Below are positions 1 to 10,500 of a stretch of DNA of 64,000 bases, one piece after another. The notes beneath the pieces are model-generated. The model saw only the letters and a program-made list of their open reading frames with translations. It was not told the DNA's origin and did no database searches. The stretch's first letter is position 1, and each line of letters begins with the position of its first letter. The translations under genes and the position numbers were made by a program. Origin of the DNA: Desulfofustis sp. (GTDB taxonomy: Bacteria > Desulfobacterota > Desulfobulbia > Desulfobulbales > Desulfocapsaceae); the NCBI GenBank assembly GCA_022340565.1, contig JAJDNR010000018.1, forward strand, positions 1 to 64,000, read 5' to 3'.

Positions 1-24
1 CAGAGCACCTTAACCATCAAGCCA

Positions 25-762
25 TCAGCTGTCCGGATCGTCATACGTCCAGCCACCGTCGCGGTGATAGATCATCAATGTTGTCATCCCCCCGTCGACA
101 ATCAGGTCCTGTCCCGTGATGAAACCGCTTCTCTGATCGCACAGAAACATAACCGCGTGGACGATATCGGCCGGCTCGCCCACCCTGCCGGCCGGATGCT
201 GATTTGCATCTGAGCCTTCAAATGATGCCGCGGTGGTGTTGATCCAGCCCGGTGAGATGGAATTGACCCGCGCCTTTCCGGCAAGGGTGACCGACATCGC
301 GTGGGTCAGGGCGGTTATCCCTCCCTTGGCTGCCGAATAGCTTTCAGTATCGGCCTGGCTCATCAGATGACGGGTGGAGGAAATATTCACGATACTCGCC
401 GATGTGCTGAAATGGTCCATGAACAGTTGAGCCAGCAGAAACGGAGCTGCAACCCCGACCCGCAGTACGTAATTGAAATCTTCGTAAGAACAGCCGTGCA
501 GACCTCCCCGCGAAAGACAGGCGTTATTGACGAGGAAGTCGATCGAGCCGTATTCGGCAATGACTTTGGCGGCAAACCGCCTCAGCACCGTTTCATCGGC
601 GATGTCGCCGACATAATAGTGGTTATCAAGCAAATCAATGGTGCAGACGGTAACTCCCCGGGCAATGAACTCGTCGCAGACGGCCTTGCCGATCCCCCTC
701 GCCCCACCGGTAACAACAGCGACTTTGCGCCGCCCCATGATCGTGCCCTCGCTCTTCTCCAT
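25..762 (-). CDS. SDR family NAD(P)-dependent oxidoreductase
   Basis: A 245-residue short-chain dehydrogenase/reductase, predicted to be a cytosolic NAD(P)H-dependent oxidoreductase. Visible family marks are the Rossmann motif TGGARGIGK near residues 18-26, an NNA motif, the SYSAAKGG segment carrying the Tyr and Lys catalytic pair, and a C-terminal GQDLIVDGG. The usual NNAG reads NNAC here, a small deviation. The start is supported by a GGAGGAG sequence about 10 bases upstream; an internal ATG at 738 is the alternative. The substrate cannot be read from the sequence. The next gene, metF, is on the same strand 239 bases upstream, but nothing links the two functionally. Confidence 0.85.
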   Translation of the reverse strand: MEKSEGTIMGRRKVAVVTGGARGIGKAVCDEFIARGVTVCTIDLLDNHYYVGDIADETVLRRFAAKVIAEYGSIDFLVNNACLSRGGLHGCSYEDFNYVLRVGVAAPFLLAQLFMDHFSTSASIVNISSTRHLMSQADTESYSAAKGGITALTHAMSVTLAGKARVNSISPGWINTTAASFEGSDANQHPAGRVGEPADIVHAVMFLCDQRSGFITGQDLIVDGGMTTLMIYHRDGGWTYDDPDS

Positions 763-1001
763 CGGTCTTAACTCCTCCCGCTGCTGGCGTCACATGAACG
801 CTCGACGGCTTGTATTCATAGCACCCGGCCATTGATATCCGGTTGCGATACCATGAGAAAAATACAGAAGGAAATGCTTTTCCACAAGAACGGAAGACCG
901 AGCGGCAAAAATCGATGATCGAGCCCTGGTTGCCGACAAGCGACGATCATCGGAAGATGGGCAGGTATCGGACATTGTTGTCGCCCAACGGTCGGAAAAG
1001 A

Positions 1002-1901
1002 CTATACAGAAGCCGGTGACACGCCGGCCGAGGCCATGATTTCAGGAACCAGCTCCTCCTTGCCGATGGCCATGATATGAACCCCGTCACAGATTTTTTC
1101 GGAGTGAATCCGGCTGATCATGGGCCCGGCAATTTCAATACCCTTTGCCAGCGCCCCTCCCTTGGGGGCCTGGGATATCTCGTCAATCAGCGGTTGGGGG
1201 ACGTTGACCCCGGCAATGTTTTTATTCATGAACCTGGCCATCGGCGCGGAGGTCAGCAGGATTATGCCGGCCAGAATCTTGACCTTGAACTGGCGCGCGT
1301 AGCTCATGAAATCTTTCAGCTTATCGAGATCGTACACCGCCTGGGTTTGAATAAATTCGGCGCCCGCCTCGATTTTCTTCTCGAATTTGATCAGCTGAGG
1401 CTCGACAGGATTGGCCTCCGGGGTGACGATGGCGCCGGCACAGAAGGTCGGCGCTCCCTCCAGGTCGTTGCCGCCGAGATCCTTGCCTTTTTCAAGGGTT
1501 CTGACGGCTGCCAGGAGCTGGCTGGAATCGAGATCGAATACACCTTTAGCGGTCTTGTGATCGCCCAGCATAACCGAATCACCGGTGAGACAGAGAACGT
1601 TGTTGATCCTCCGGCTGGCGGCAAAAAGCAGTTCCGCCTGCAGGGCAAGACGGTTGCGGTCCCTGCAGGTCATCTGCAGTATCGGCTCACCGCCCATCTC
1701 TTTCACCAGCAACGCCCCTCCAATCGAAGGGAAGCGCATTACAGAGCTCTGATGATCGGTGATATTCATCCCGTCCACCTTATCTTTGAGCAGATCAATG
1801 TGGCGGGATACCTTCTCAAGGTTTATGCCTTTCGGAGGAGCAACTTCGCAGGTCACCACAAACTTTCCTGAGTCGAGCGCTTTCTTGAATGAGGATATCA
1901 T
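1002..1901 (-). CDS. metF: Methylenetetrahydrofolate reductase (MetF-like)
   Basis: A 299-residue TIM-barrel flavoprotein of the methylenetetrahydrofolate reductase family, which interconverts 5,10-methylene- and 5-methyl-tetrahydrofolate. Family marks are the N-terminal FVVTCEVAPPKG, the NITDHQSS segment, MTCRDRNR (a conserved folate/flavin-site region), LCLTGD and FIQTQAVYD. The length fits the short bacterial MetF without a regulatory domain. In sulfate reducers and acetogens this enzyme serves methionine synthesis and the methyl branch of the Wood-Ljungdahl pathway. The partner MetV often found beside it in acetogens is not adjacent. Start chosen at the first ATG, with an AGGA about 12 bases upstream. 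Confidence 0.92.
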   Translation of the reverse strand: MISSFKKALDSGKFVVTCEVAPPKGINLEKVSRHIDLLKDKVDGMNITDHQSSVMRFPSIGGALLVKEMGGEPILQMTCRDRNRLALQAELLFAASRRINNVLCLTGDSVMLGDHKTAKGVFDLDSSQLLAAVRTLEKGKDLGGNDLEGAPTFCAGAIVTPEANPVEPQLIKFEKKIEAGAEFIQTQAVYDLDKLKDFMSYARQFKVKILAGIILLTSAPMARFMNKNIAGVNVPQPLIDEISQAPKGGALAKGIEIAGPMISRIHSEKICDGVHIMAIGKEELVPEIMASAGVSPASV

Positions 1902-2384
1902 GGCTGTATGGTCCTAGTAGGGATCAGTGGTTAGCTTGATTTCGATAATCGAATCGAAGGCGTTATGAAACCGTCAATATCAGGTGTTTTGCAATATCTG
2001 TTTACACACTGTAAAAGATCCTGACACGTCCTGAAGATTTTCTCCCGGGTGGTCTGGGATGTCTCGGACAGCCATATTGTATCCATCGAAACTACTCCTG
2101 CACCCTATTCATGCCGGCGGCTCAGATTACCGGCATACACCATTGAACGATCATGCGCTTCTCCTTTCTAAAAGAGAGAAAGCAGAAATTACCTGCAGAC
2201 CAATGCAGATAATCAGCCAATAGGGCTTTCCTGCCCCGAAGATCGTCCCCCCACCTACCGTCCGCTCCCACGATTGACTGGCATTATTAATGCTAGGAAA
2301 CGATTACCGGAAGCAAACAGAACCGTAGAAGAGCTGGAAGATGTGGGCTCAACTGGTCAATATACCTGACTATCGGAGGATAAC
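1902..2384. other. Intergenic region between divergent metF and the flavin disulfide reductase
   Basis: This 483-base stretch lies between two divergent genes and should hold both promoters. I see no convincing ORF, tRNA or strong hairpin in it. A GGAGGA Shine-Dalgarno sequence at 2375-2380 serves the downstream ATG at 2385/2388. Confidence 0.6.
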
Positions 2385-3746
2385 ATGATGAATTCTAACA
2401 TTGTAGTGATCGGCGGAGGACCTGCCGGGATTATCACCGCTCTGACGGCAAAAAGCGTTTATCCCGACAAATCGGTATGCGTCATCAAAGATATAGGCGA
2501 TGGGGTCATACCCTGCGCTATTCCCTACATGATGAATACCATCACGGACCCCAAGCAGAACATTATGGGAAACAAGCCGCTCGAGGACGCCGGCATTGAA
2601 ATCAAGGTTGGAAAAGTCGAATCCCTCGATGTGAACAGCCATCTGACCGTTTTAAGAAATGGCGATTCTCTGACTTATGAAAAATTAGTCCTGGCAACCG
2701 GCACCGATGTGGTCGTTCCCCCGATCCAGGGTGTCAGCTTGACCGGGGTATACACCATCAGAAAGAGCCTGTCATACCTGGCTGCATTGAGAGAACAGGT
2801 GATGGCAGCAAGAAATGTGGTGATAATCGGCGGCGGCTTCATCGGAGCGGAATTCGCCGATGAGTTGACACGGTTGACAAGTGTCAATGTCCAGCTGGTT
2901 GAAGTCATGCCGAAACTCCTGTACAGCGCCTTTGACGACGAATTTTGTGATGACGTATCACGAATTCTCAGCCTGCATGGGGCTCACATACATACCAGTT
3001 CCAGGGTTGTCTCAATCGATGGCGATACTGACGTAAGCGGTGTCACCCTTGAAAACGGTGAATCACTGCCGGCGGATCTGGTGTTGGTCAGCATCGGTGC
3101 CAAACCTTCAGTCGAACTCGCGGAAAAGGCCGGTCTCAGAATTGCCGAAAATGGTTCAATCTGGGTTGATGAATATATGCGCACCAGCGTTGATGATGTG
3201 TTTGCCGTCGGTGACTGCGCTTTAAAGCGAGATTTCTTTACCCGTAAAGCAGCTCCCGTCTGGCTCGCCTCGACTGCCACCGCAGAGGCAAGAAATGCGG
3301 GAACAAACATGTACGGCATCCGGGTACTCCATCAGATCCAGGGTACGGTCGCAGCCTTTTCAACCAAGATCGATACGGTATCTTTCGCAAGCGCCGGTAT
3401 GACATGCCGTTCCTGCGAGAAAGAAGGATTCCGGCACGTTTTCGCTACCGCTCAAGCCCCGGACCGGCACCCCGGTATATTGCCGGGCGCAAGTGCCATG
3501 AAGGTCAAGCTGGTTTTTGCCGATCGTTCCGGCATCATTCTCGGCGGTCAGGCATCAGGCGGACCTTCGGTGGGAGAATTGATTAACGTGATCGCCCTGG
3601 CCATCCAGAAAAAAGTAACGGTGCGGGAACTCGACATGATGCAGGTTGCCACACATCCGCTGCTGACATCCGCCCCGACGATGCATCCCCTGGTGAATGC
3701 CGCGCATCTGGCGCTGGCAAAATTGCGATTGAAAGACAGGGGGTAA
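2385..3746 (+). CDS. FAD-dependent pyridine nucleotide-disulfide oxidoreductase (CoA-disulfide reductase/NADH oxidase-like)
   Basis: A 453-residue flavoprotein with an N-terminal FAD-binding Rossmann motif (IGGGPAGI, residues 9-16), a second NAD(P)-binding motif (IGGGFIGAEFADEL, mid-protein) and the FAD motif VFAVGDCA. Cys44 in VIPCAIPY occupies the position of the single redox-active cysteine of CoA-disulfide reductases and NADH oxidases. The C-terminal dimerisation domain is present and carries an extra CRSC (CxxC) motif near residue 340. Likely activity is NAD(P)H-dependent reduction of a disulfide, persulfide or oxygen; the exact substrate is unknown. Two ATGs (2385 and 2388) follow the GGAGGA site. 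The downstream acyl-CoA synthetase gene follows after 63 bases, so co-transcription is plausible. Confidence 0.87.
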   Translation: MMNSNIVVIGGGPAGIITALTAKSVYPDKSVCVIKDIGDGVIPCAIPYMMNTITDPKQNIMGNKPLEDAGIEIKVGKVESLDVNSHLTVLRNGDSLTYEKLVLATGTDVVVPPIQGVSLTGVYTIRKSLSYLAALREQVMAARNVVIIGGGFIGAEFADELTRLTSVNVQLVEVMPKLLYSAFDDEFCDDVSRILSLHGAHIHTSSRVVSIDGDTDVSGVTLENGESLPADLVLVSIGAKPSVELAEKAGLRIAENGSIWVDEYMRTSVDDVFAVGDCALKRDFFTRKAAPVWLASTATAEARNAGTNMYGIRVLHQIQGTVAAFSTKIDTVSFASAGMTCRSCEKEGFRHVFATAQAPDRHPGILPGASAMKVKLVFADRSGIILGGQASGGPSVGELINVIALAIQKKVTVRELDMMQVATHPLLTSAPTMHPLVNAAHLALAKLRLKDRG

Positions 3747-3809
3747 GGGACGGCGAGGTGTCTGCCAACCTGATCCGGGAGCTAGCTTATGCACGTGATG
3801 GGGTGATGT

Positions 3810-6497
3810 ATGGGGATTGAAAACCTGGACAAGCTGTTTCATCCGAGTTCCATCGCCCTGGTGGGGGCCAGCGAGAAACAGGGGCGGATCGGCACGGCAC
3901 TGCTGCGCAACCTGATTCAGGGAGGGTTCCAGGGCAGGATCTACCCGGTCAACCCCAAATATCGCCGGGTCATGAATCTGCAAAGCTTCGCGTCGGTGAA
4001 CGATGTCGACGAGGTTGTCGATCTTGCCATTATCGCGATTCCCATCGAGGGGGTTCCCGGCGTGATCGGTGCATGTTCGGCGGCGGGAGTCAAAACAGCG
4101 ATTATCGTCTCCGGAGGAGGCAGGGAGGCGGGAACAGGCGGCCTGGCCGTGGAGAAGGAAATCGCCGAAGCAGCGGCATCAGGCAGCATGCGCATTGTCG
4201 GCCCGAACTGCCTCGGTCTGATGTCCCCAGGCTCCAATCTCAATGCCAGTTTCTCTTCCGCAGTTCCGCTGCAAGGCAACCTGGGCTTTATCTCTCAGAG
4301 CGGGGGAATCTGTACCTCACTGCTCGATCTATCAGGTAAAGAGGGAATAGGGTTCAGCTGTTTCGTCAGCATCGGCTCCATGCTCGATGTTGATTTCGGT
4401 GATCTTATCGATTTTTTGGGGAAGGATTCGCTCACCAGGAGCATCCTTCTCTATATCGAACAGATAACCGACGTTCGCAAATTTATCAGCGCGTCGCGTG
4501 CCGTTTCCCGCATCAAGCCTATCATTGCTTTGAAGTCAGGCAGCAGCCCTGCGGCGGCACGGGCCGCCGCCTCCCATACCGGAGCTCTGGTCAGTGACGA
4601 TGCGGCCTACGATGCCGTTTTCAAGCGGGCCGGAGTGATACGGGTCAGCACTATCGAGGACTTGTTCGATTGCGCCGAAGCGATGGCCAAACAGTCCCGT
4701 CCGAGAGGCTCTTCCATGACGGTAATCACCAACGGGGGCGGCCCTGGGGTGATGGCTGTCGATGCCATGGCACGGTACGGCATTGAACCGGCCGTTTTGC
4801 CCGATCATGTGATTGTCGCCCTTGACCGCGTTCTTCCCAGTTACTGGAGCAAGGGGAACCCGGTCGACATGACGGGAGGTGCGTCCGCGGAACGCTATGC
4901 TCAGGTTACCAGATTGGTACTCGAAGGCACGGACAGCAGCAGCCTGCTCATTATCTTCGCACCGCAGGCGGTGTCAGGGCCCGAGGAGGTCGTCGAACAC
5001 CTGCTTCCCCTCTTGTCGTCCGCCCGTATCCCTGTATTCTGCGTGTGGATGGGAGGAAGAGAGGTGTCTTCCTCGGTGGAGGCTTTGAACCATGCAGGCA
5101 TCGTCACCTATGAGACTCCCGAGCGCGCGGTCAAAGTCCTCGGGTACATGGTTAAGCACAACAGAAACGTCGCCTTGAGCACGGAGATTCCCCCCAGACT
5201 CGAGCAACACCTGAGTTTCGATAGAATTGGTGTCAGCAGGATCATCTCCCCGGTAGCCAGTTCCAAAGCATACCTACTGCCAGAACTGCAGGCTCGGTCG
5301 ATACTTTGCAGGTACGGTTTCAACCTGAACCCTGCGACGGCAGCCGGTTCAGTCGAGGAGGCCGTGTCGGTTGCCGAGCAGCTCGGCTGGCCGGTTACCA
5401 TGAAAGTGCTTTCCCCGGACATCACCCATAAATCGGAGGTGAAAGGAGTTCATCTGGATCTCCGGAACCCTGCAGACATCCGTGCAGGGTATGATCGGAT
5501 TCTGCGAGAGGCTCACAGCCACAAACCTTCCGCCGTTGTGGAAGGGGTAACGCTGCAGCCCCATATCTGCGACCCGGATTGTGAACTGGTGATGGGCGTT
5601 AAACGCGATGACATGTTAGGCCCGATCATCCTGTTCGGCATGGGCGGCATTTTTACCGAAATCATTTCCGATAGCGCGCTCGGATTGCCGCCTCTTAATC
5701 GGTTGCTTGCCAGAGATATCATGAAAGAAACCAGGATATACAAGGTCTTGCTGGGATTCCGGAATCGACCGAAGGCGGACCTCGCCTCCCTTGAAACGAT
5801 GCTGCTGCAGCTTTCACAGCTGGCTGTCGATTTTCCGGAGATCGCGGAACTGGACTTGAACCCGGTACTCGTAAAAAACGGGTCCCCCGTGGTGGTCGAT
5901 GCGCGAATCATCCTGCGCACCTGCAGCAAGCGCTCTCCCCTGCACCTGGTTATCAGCCCCTACCCTGCCCACTACGAGTTATGCACCATCACGAGTTCGG
6001 GCAAGCGCATCCTGATCCGCCCGATTCGGCCGGAAGATGCTGATCTTTTTGCCGAGCTTTTTTGCAGCCTGTCCCCGTCATCCGTCTATTTCCGGTTCTT
6101 TCAACATATCAGAGAACTCAGTCCGGAAATGCTTTCCATGCTGACCCAGGTCGATTATGACCGGCACATGGCGCTGGTCGCGATAGATTTGTCTGGGGAC
6201 AGGGAGAAGATGCTGGGTGTTGCCCGCATCATCGCAGATCCGGACATCACTCACTGTGAATTTTCGATTCTCATCGGCGATCAATGGCAGGGTCAGGGAA
6301 TCGGCGAACAATTGCTCCTTTATCTGCTCAAGGTCGCCAAAAAGCAGGGAGTCAGAACGATCTGGGGGACGGTGTTGCCGGAAAACACCAATATGTTGAG
6401 ATTGGCAAAAAAACTCAATTTTGAGACAAAATTCGACCGGGATGAACATGCGTACCAACTCTGCATCAATGTGACCAGAACGAACCTGGAGGCATGA
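3810..6497 (+). CDS. ADP-forming acyl-CoA synthetase-like protein fused to GNAT acetyltransferase (PatZ-like)
   Basis: An 895-residue multidomain protein. The N-terminal third is a CoA-binding Rossmann domain (SIALVGASEKQGRIG, then YPVNPKY) followed by succinyl-CoA-ligase-like domains (GPNCLGLMSPG, SQSGG, KSGSS). An ATP-grasp domain covers roughly residues 490-710 (MKVLSPDITHKSEVKGV, GMGGIFTE). The last ~150 residues form a GNAT fold (LIGDQWQGQGIGEQLL is the acetyl-CoA loop). This architecture matches the Pat/PatZ protein acetyltransferases that modify lysines of acyl-CoA synthetases, but family members can also act as ADP-forming acetyl-CoA synthetases. The sequence alone does not decide whether the ligase half is catalytic. 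It sits between a flavin disulfide reductase and a universal stress protein on the same strand. Confidence 0.88.
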   Translation: MGIENLDKLFHPSSIALVGASEKQGRIGTALLRNLIQGGFQGRIYPVNPKYRRVMNLQSFASVNDVDEVVDLAIIAIPIEGVPGVIGACSAAGVKTAIIVSGGGREAGTGGLAVEKEIAEAAASGSMRIVGPNCLGLMSPGSNLNASFSSAVPLQGNLGFISQSGGICTSLLDLSGKEGIGFSCFVSIGSMLDVDFGDLIDFLGKDSLTRSILLYIEQITDVRKFISASRAVSRIKPIIALKSGSSPAAARAAASHTGALVSDDAAYDAVFKRAGVIRVSTIEDLFDCAEAMAKQSRPRGSSMTVITNGGGPGVMAVDAMARYGIEPAVLPDHVIVALDRVLPSYWSKGNPVDMTGGASAERYAQVTRLVLEGTDSSSLLIIFAPQAVSGPEEVVEHLLPLLSSARIPVFCVWMGGREVSSSVEALNHAGIVTYETPERAVKVLGYMVKHNRNVALSTEIPPRLEQHLSFDRIGVSRIISPVASSKAYLLPELQARSILCRYGFNLNPATAAGSVEEAVSVAEQLGWPVTMKVLSPDITHKSEVKGVHLDLRNPADIRAGYDRILREAHSHKPSAVVEGVTLQPHICDPDCELVMGVKRDDMLGPIILFGMGGIFTEIISDSALGLPPLNRLLARDIMKETRIYKVLLGFRNRPKADLASLETMLLQLSQLAVDFPEIAELDLNPVLVKNGSPVVVDARIILRTCSKRSPLHLVISPYPAHYELCTITSSGKRILIRPIRPEDADLFAELFCSLSPSSVYFRFFQHIRELSPEMLSMLTQVDYDRHMALVAIDLSGDREKMLGVARIIADPDITHCEFSILIGDQWQGQGIGEQLLLYLLKVAKKQGVRTIWGTVLPENTNMLRLAKKLNFETKFDRDEHAYQLCINVTRTNLEA

Positions 6498-6641
6498 GCA
6501 GCACCGGTCTGTTACATCGTCATAAAACCAGCAGATATCGTCTACGAAAGAGGTTCAATCGGCAGGGGACAGAGCACCGGAAGCGCTGCATTGTTTCACT
6601 TGAACTGATCTCAGACTGTGAATCGAGCGAGGAGTCTCCCT

Positions 6642-7520
6642 ATGTACAAAAAGTATCTGGTCACCATCAACAAGGCCGAAAACCTGACGGCGGTCGAGTT
6701 TCTCTGCTCATTTCTCAACGAGCAAGAGAATCCTCACGTGACGCTGCTTCATATCTGCCGCCGCGATTCCAATGATATGGGTTATGAATTGATGAGCATG
6801 TGGGAAAACCCCGATGACCGGATCAGGGGCCGGCTGACGGAAAAGGCGCGCAAAGCCATAGACCGCTCGCTCAGACTCCTCGAATCAAAACGGATATCTA
6901 TCGATCGGATCGTCACCAAGATCGTCGCCGAACAATTCGGTATCGTCCATGATATCTTACAGGAAGGTACAGGCGGTGTCTATGACGCGATTGTGCTGGG
7001 CAAGCGCGCGGCCTATGCCCTCCAGTGGCTGGTGGAACGCCCGGCGGACGAAATCGCCCAGTCGATCATAAAGGACCGTAAACTGAAGACTCCGCTGTGG
7101 ATTTGCCCAAAGACCGAAAGAGACCGGCGCAACGTCCTGATAGGGGTGGACGGCTCGGATAATGCTCTGCGGGCGGTCGATCATGTCGGTTATATCCTGT
7201 CACATCAGGAACAGCACGCCATCACCCTGATTCACGTAAGGACCGGGACCACAGCATCATGCGAGGATATTTTCCGCCAGGCCGTCGATGTTCTGCTTGA
7301 CCACGGCATCAACAGACACAGGATCGATACGGTTTCTCCCTGGGGAGTGAGCGTTGCCGGGACTATCGAAAACTTTCTGAAACATCACCGGCAAGCCGTC
7401 ATCGCAGTCGGTCTGCACGGAACCAGCGGGGGCTTGCTGAAGAGTTTCAATCTTGCCGGCAGAACGACATCCACTTTGATCGGCAGGCTCGAGGGGGTGT
7501 CAATCTGGTGCTGCCCGTAA
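6642..7520 (+). CDS. Universal stress protein family protein
   Basis: A 292-residue cytosolic protein with two UspA-like halves. The second half opens with NVLIGVDGSDNALRAVDHV and ends with a glycine-rich segment (GLHGTSGGLLKSF...GRTTST) resembling the ATP-binding loop of Usp proteins. The ATG at 6642 is preferred because GAGGAG lies 8 bases before it; a longer reading from 6618 lacks a ribosome site. It follows the acyl-CoA synthetase-GNAT gene by 144 bases on the same strand. Its role, beyond a probable nucleotide-binding stress function, is unknown. Confidence 0.82.
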   Translation: MYKKYLVTINKAENLTAVEFLCSFLNEQENPHVTLLHICRRDSNDMGYELMSMWENPDDRIRGRLTEKARKAIDRSLRLLESKRISIDRIVTKIVAEQFGIVHDILQEGTGGVYDAIVLGKRAAYALQWLVERPADEIAQSIIKDRKLKTPLWICPKTERDRRNVLIGVDGSDNALRAVDHVGYILSHQEQHAITLIHVRTGTTASCEDIFRQAVDVLLDHGINRHRIDTVSPWGVSVAGTIENFLKHHRQAVIAVGLHGTSGGLLKSFNLAGRTTSTLIGRLEGVSIWCCP

Positions 7521-7564
7521 CCGGCAGGATCGATGCGCGACTGCACCCCAGCGGGCGAGCAGGG

Positions 7565-10500
7565 TCATGAAAATCCAACCCTGGCTCCAAGTTTCTGAAG
7601 ATCCGCCAGATATTCCTCCGACCGATCGAGGTAGAAAGACAACGCCTTGGAAAAATTCTTGCCGACCAGTCCGTTCACAAACACCTGGCTGATCTCTCTA
7701 TATCGCTTGAGCACCAGCTGGGATCTATAGAAGATGAGCCATTGCTCCCGGTCCATTCCTTCGACAATACGCTGCAGGGCCTTCCTCGCCCTCGGTTGGT
7801 ACATCCAGAAATACATCAGATCAAGGGCATTTACAATGAGCAGGGTCTCCTGTTCCGAGGCATCGCCGTCAAGCGTTTCCAGAACCATTTTCGGGGACTG
7901 AAGGACATCGAGCACGTCATCTTCGGGAAATAACAGGTCGAGCCGCGAAAACACCGCAAATATCTGAGCGATCTTGGAACGATACGCTCTCAGCCGTACT
8001 TCGATGTTGGTCTGCCGGTCTGCGAGTCCCTCGATGACCGCCGCCACGCAGTCGGAAGAGAACTTGGAAATGATCGCCGCCCATTTCTGCAGTTCTCCGC
8101 TTACATCGGTTACGCCGGCTACCTGCAATAAACCGCCGATAAGGCCATTGATAAAAATCGCCAGCGGAATCGCCAGAGTCGAACGGAACAGGTTGCCAGC
8201 CGCAGCACTGCGCGGTAGCCCGCGGAACAAGTTATGACTGCATATGTAGAGCCCATTGGCAACCCCCATGACTGCATAGAGTGTGATTGGGTCGGTCGAG
8301 GTGGTAATACCGAAACCGTGATCAAGCACCAGGGTTTTGACAAGATAATCGAGCAGTGGCACTGAAAAACCGGTATAGAGAAGCGAGTCCGATATACGAC
8401 TCCAACTCACCAGTGAATTCCACGGCAGCAGCGGCGAACGCCTCAATCCGCCACCCCCCAGCACCGACTGGATTATATTGCGGGAAGCGGTTATGCCGAA
8501 CCAGATGACAGCTCCGAAGTAGGCCAGCAGCCACCAGTCCTTGGTGAGAAAGAACGTTAAAAAGGCCGGTATGAAGCCGATCAATACTTTCAGGGTGTTT
8601 TTCAGGTTCGTGTTGAGATACGCCCAGGCATGCCGTAACCCGCCGCCGGGATGCTGATTACTGGTGTGGGAGTTGTTGTCAGTGCCGGCGCCAAGCCCGC
8701 CCAGGGTGAAGACATTGCCGGGGCGTCCGGGGTCAACGATAAAGCGGTCGAGACTCCAGTCTTTTCGCACCTCTCCCCTGCGGATCCAGGAGCAGTATAA
8801 CCGGTGCCACCATCCTCCAGTCCGGAGATCGTCATGGTATCCAACACGGCGATGGATGTTTCTGGTCAGCAGCCCGATCACCGGAACCTGCACACGCCTT
8901 TTTCTATCTACTTCGTCACTCACAACCCGCCGAACCCGAATCGGCAGCGTGTCCAGCACAACCAGCCCCATACCGTGCTGGATCTCCGCCCGCCCGGTAG
9001 AACTCGTACCTATCCGGGAGCCCAGCGTTCGTTTCTTATAGAAGTTATGAAAAGTTTCCAGATTGAAGAGAATATCCAGCAGACGCTTTTTTCGATCGAG
9101 CAGGTGCTGATACTGGTTATCGACGGCCTCTCTATTCGGCTGATCTTCAGTCAGCTGATCAAGCTTGCGCTTGAGCTGAAGCCGCTCTTCCTCGAAATCC
9201 CAGATTACATCCCTAATCACCCGTTTGAGAGCAATCACATTGTCATCGTTCAGAGCCGCCTGGAGTTCGCCGACCACCGTGTAGAAGCGGCTGGGACTCC
9301 TGAGGGCGACCGCTTCACCGGCAAAGGGCACGGCGGTCGAGAGCCCCTGGGTCAACCCATGGCTGGCGTCCTTGAGATTGTAAGACTCCAGATAATTGAT
9401 CATACCCTCGCAGTCATATATCAGTTCCAGAATATCCTGGAGGGAAAGGTTGCTGAGGTTCAGCGTGAATTCAGAGCTGGAATGGAGGGTGAGCAGTCTC
9501 CGCATCAAATCCCGTGGGCTGCTGCGCAGCAGTTCCGGGATGTTTCCGGATTGCTGGGGGCGCGCCGGGTCATGGATATCCGGATTGCTGGAGGGCATGA
9601 GAAAACGGGTAATTATCGTTTCTATGTCATAGCTGCTGAATCTTTTCGCAGAACGCTGATCCTTGCCGATTGCGTCGATTGAATTCTGATCCCCACCCGA
9701 AAGCTCGTCTGAACTCTCAGTCCCCGCCTGTTTCATAATGGCGCTGTGGATAAATCGGGCCAGGTGCAGCAATGACGGCTGGCCGGCTCCCACAAAAGCG
9801 AGAAAATCCTGCAGGCTCAGAGCCTCGAGGTTCAGACCGAGATCCTTGCTGACGGCCTGGCGATGGACGGTGTTGAAGGCCCCGAGCACGTCGAAAACGT
9901 ATTTCTGCTGGTACCGTGAGACGGCTCTGCCAAGATCCATCAGATCGACAACGTCCTGCTTATCAAGAAACTTCAGATAGGATTCGATGTCTCTGAGTCT
10001 GTGCAGTTCCCAGATAAAACGTACATATTTGTCGCGGAACGGCGCTGACAGCTCGATTCCGACCTGAACGTGAATGTCAAGTATCGAGCCAGCCTCGATC
10101 AATTCCTCTGTGATCTCGGGATCCACGAAATTGTAGTAGACCACGGTCAAGTGGCGGATCCCCTTGATCCAGGCGTCCATGATGAGATGGGTCGGTGACT
10201 TCCGCCCTTTGGTGCTGGCATCGTGGACGTGGTTGTCGAAGGCGTACTGACTCCAGTCCTCCGGCATTTCCAGCAAATAATATTTTGCCAGCTGCTTCCT
10301 GACCAATTGGGGGGTGCCGGTGGAAACCAGCCGGAAATCATGTGCCAGTTCGAGCTGCTGCATCCTGTCCCCACGGCTGCGCAGCAGTTCTTTCATGATC
10401 TGGGTCAACACCCGAGCGGTGTTTCTCTGGTAAAAGATTTTATCCGTGAGAAGCACTTCATCGCGCAGAGAGCGCAGGGCCTTGAGCCGCACCCCGGCTG

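Noticed and set aside
1077..1871. 264-codon ORF opposite metF
   Set aside because: It is fully antisense to a well-recognised metF and has no recognisable motif.
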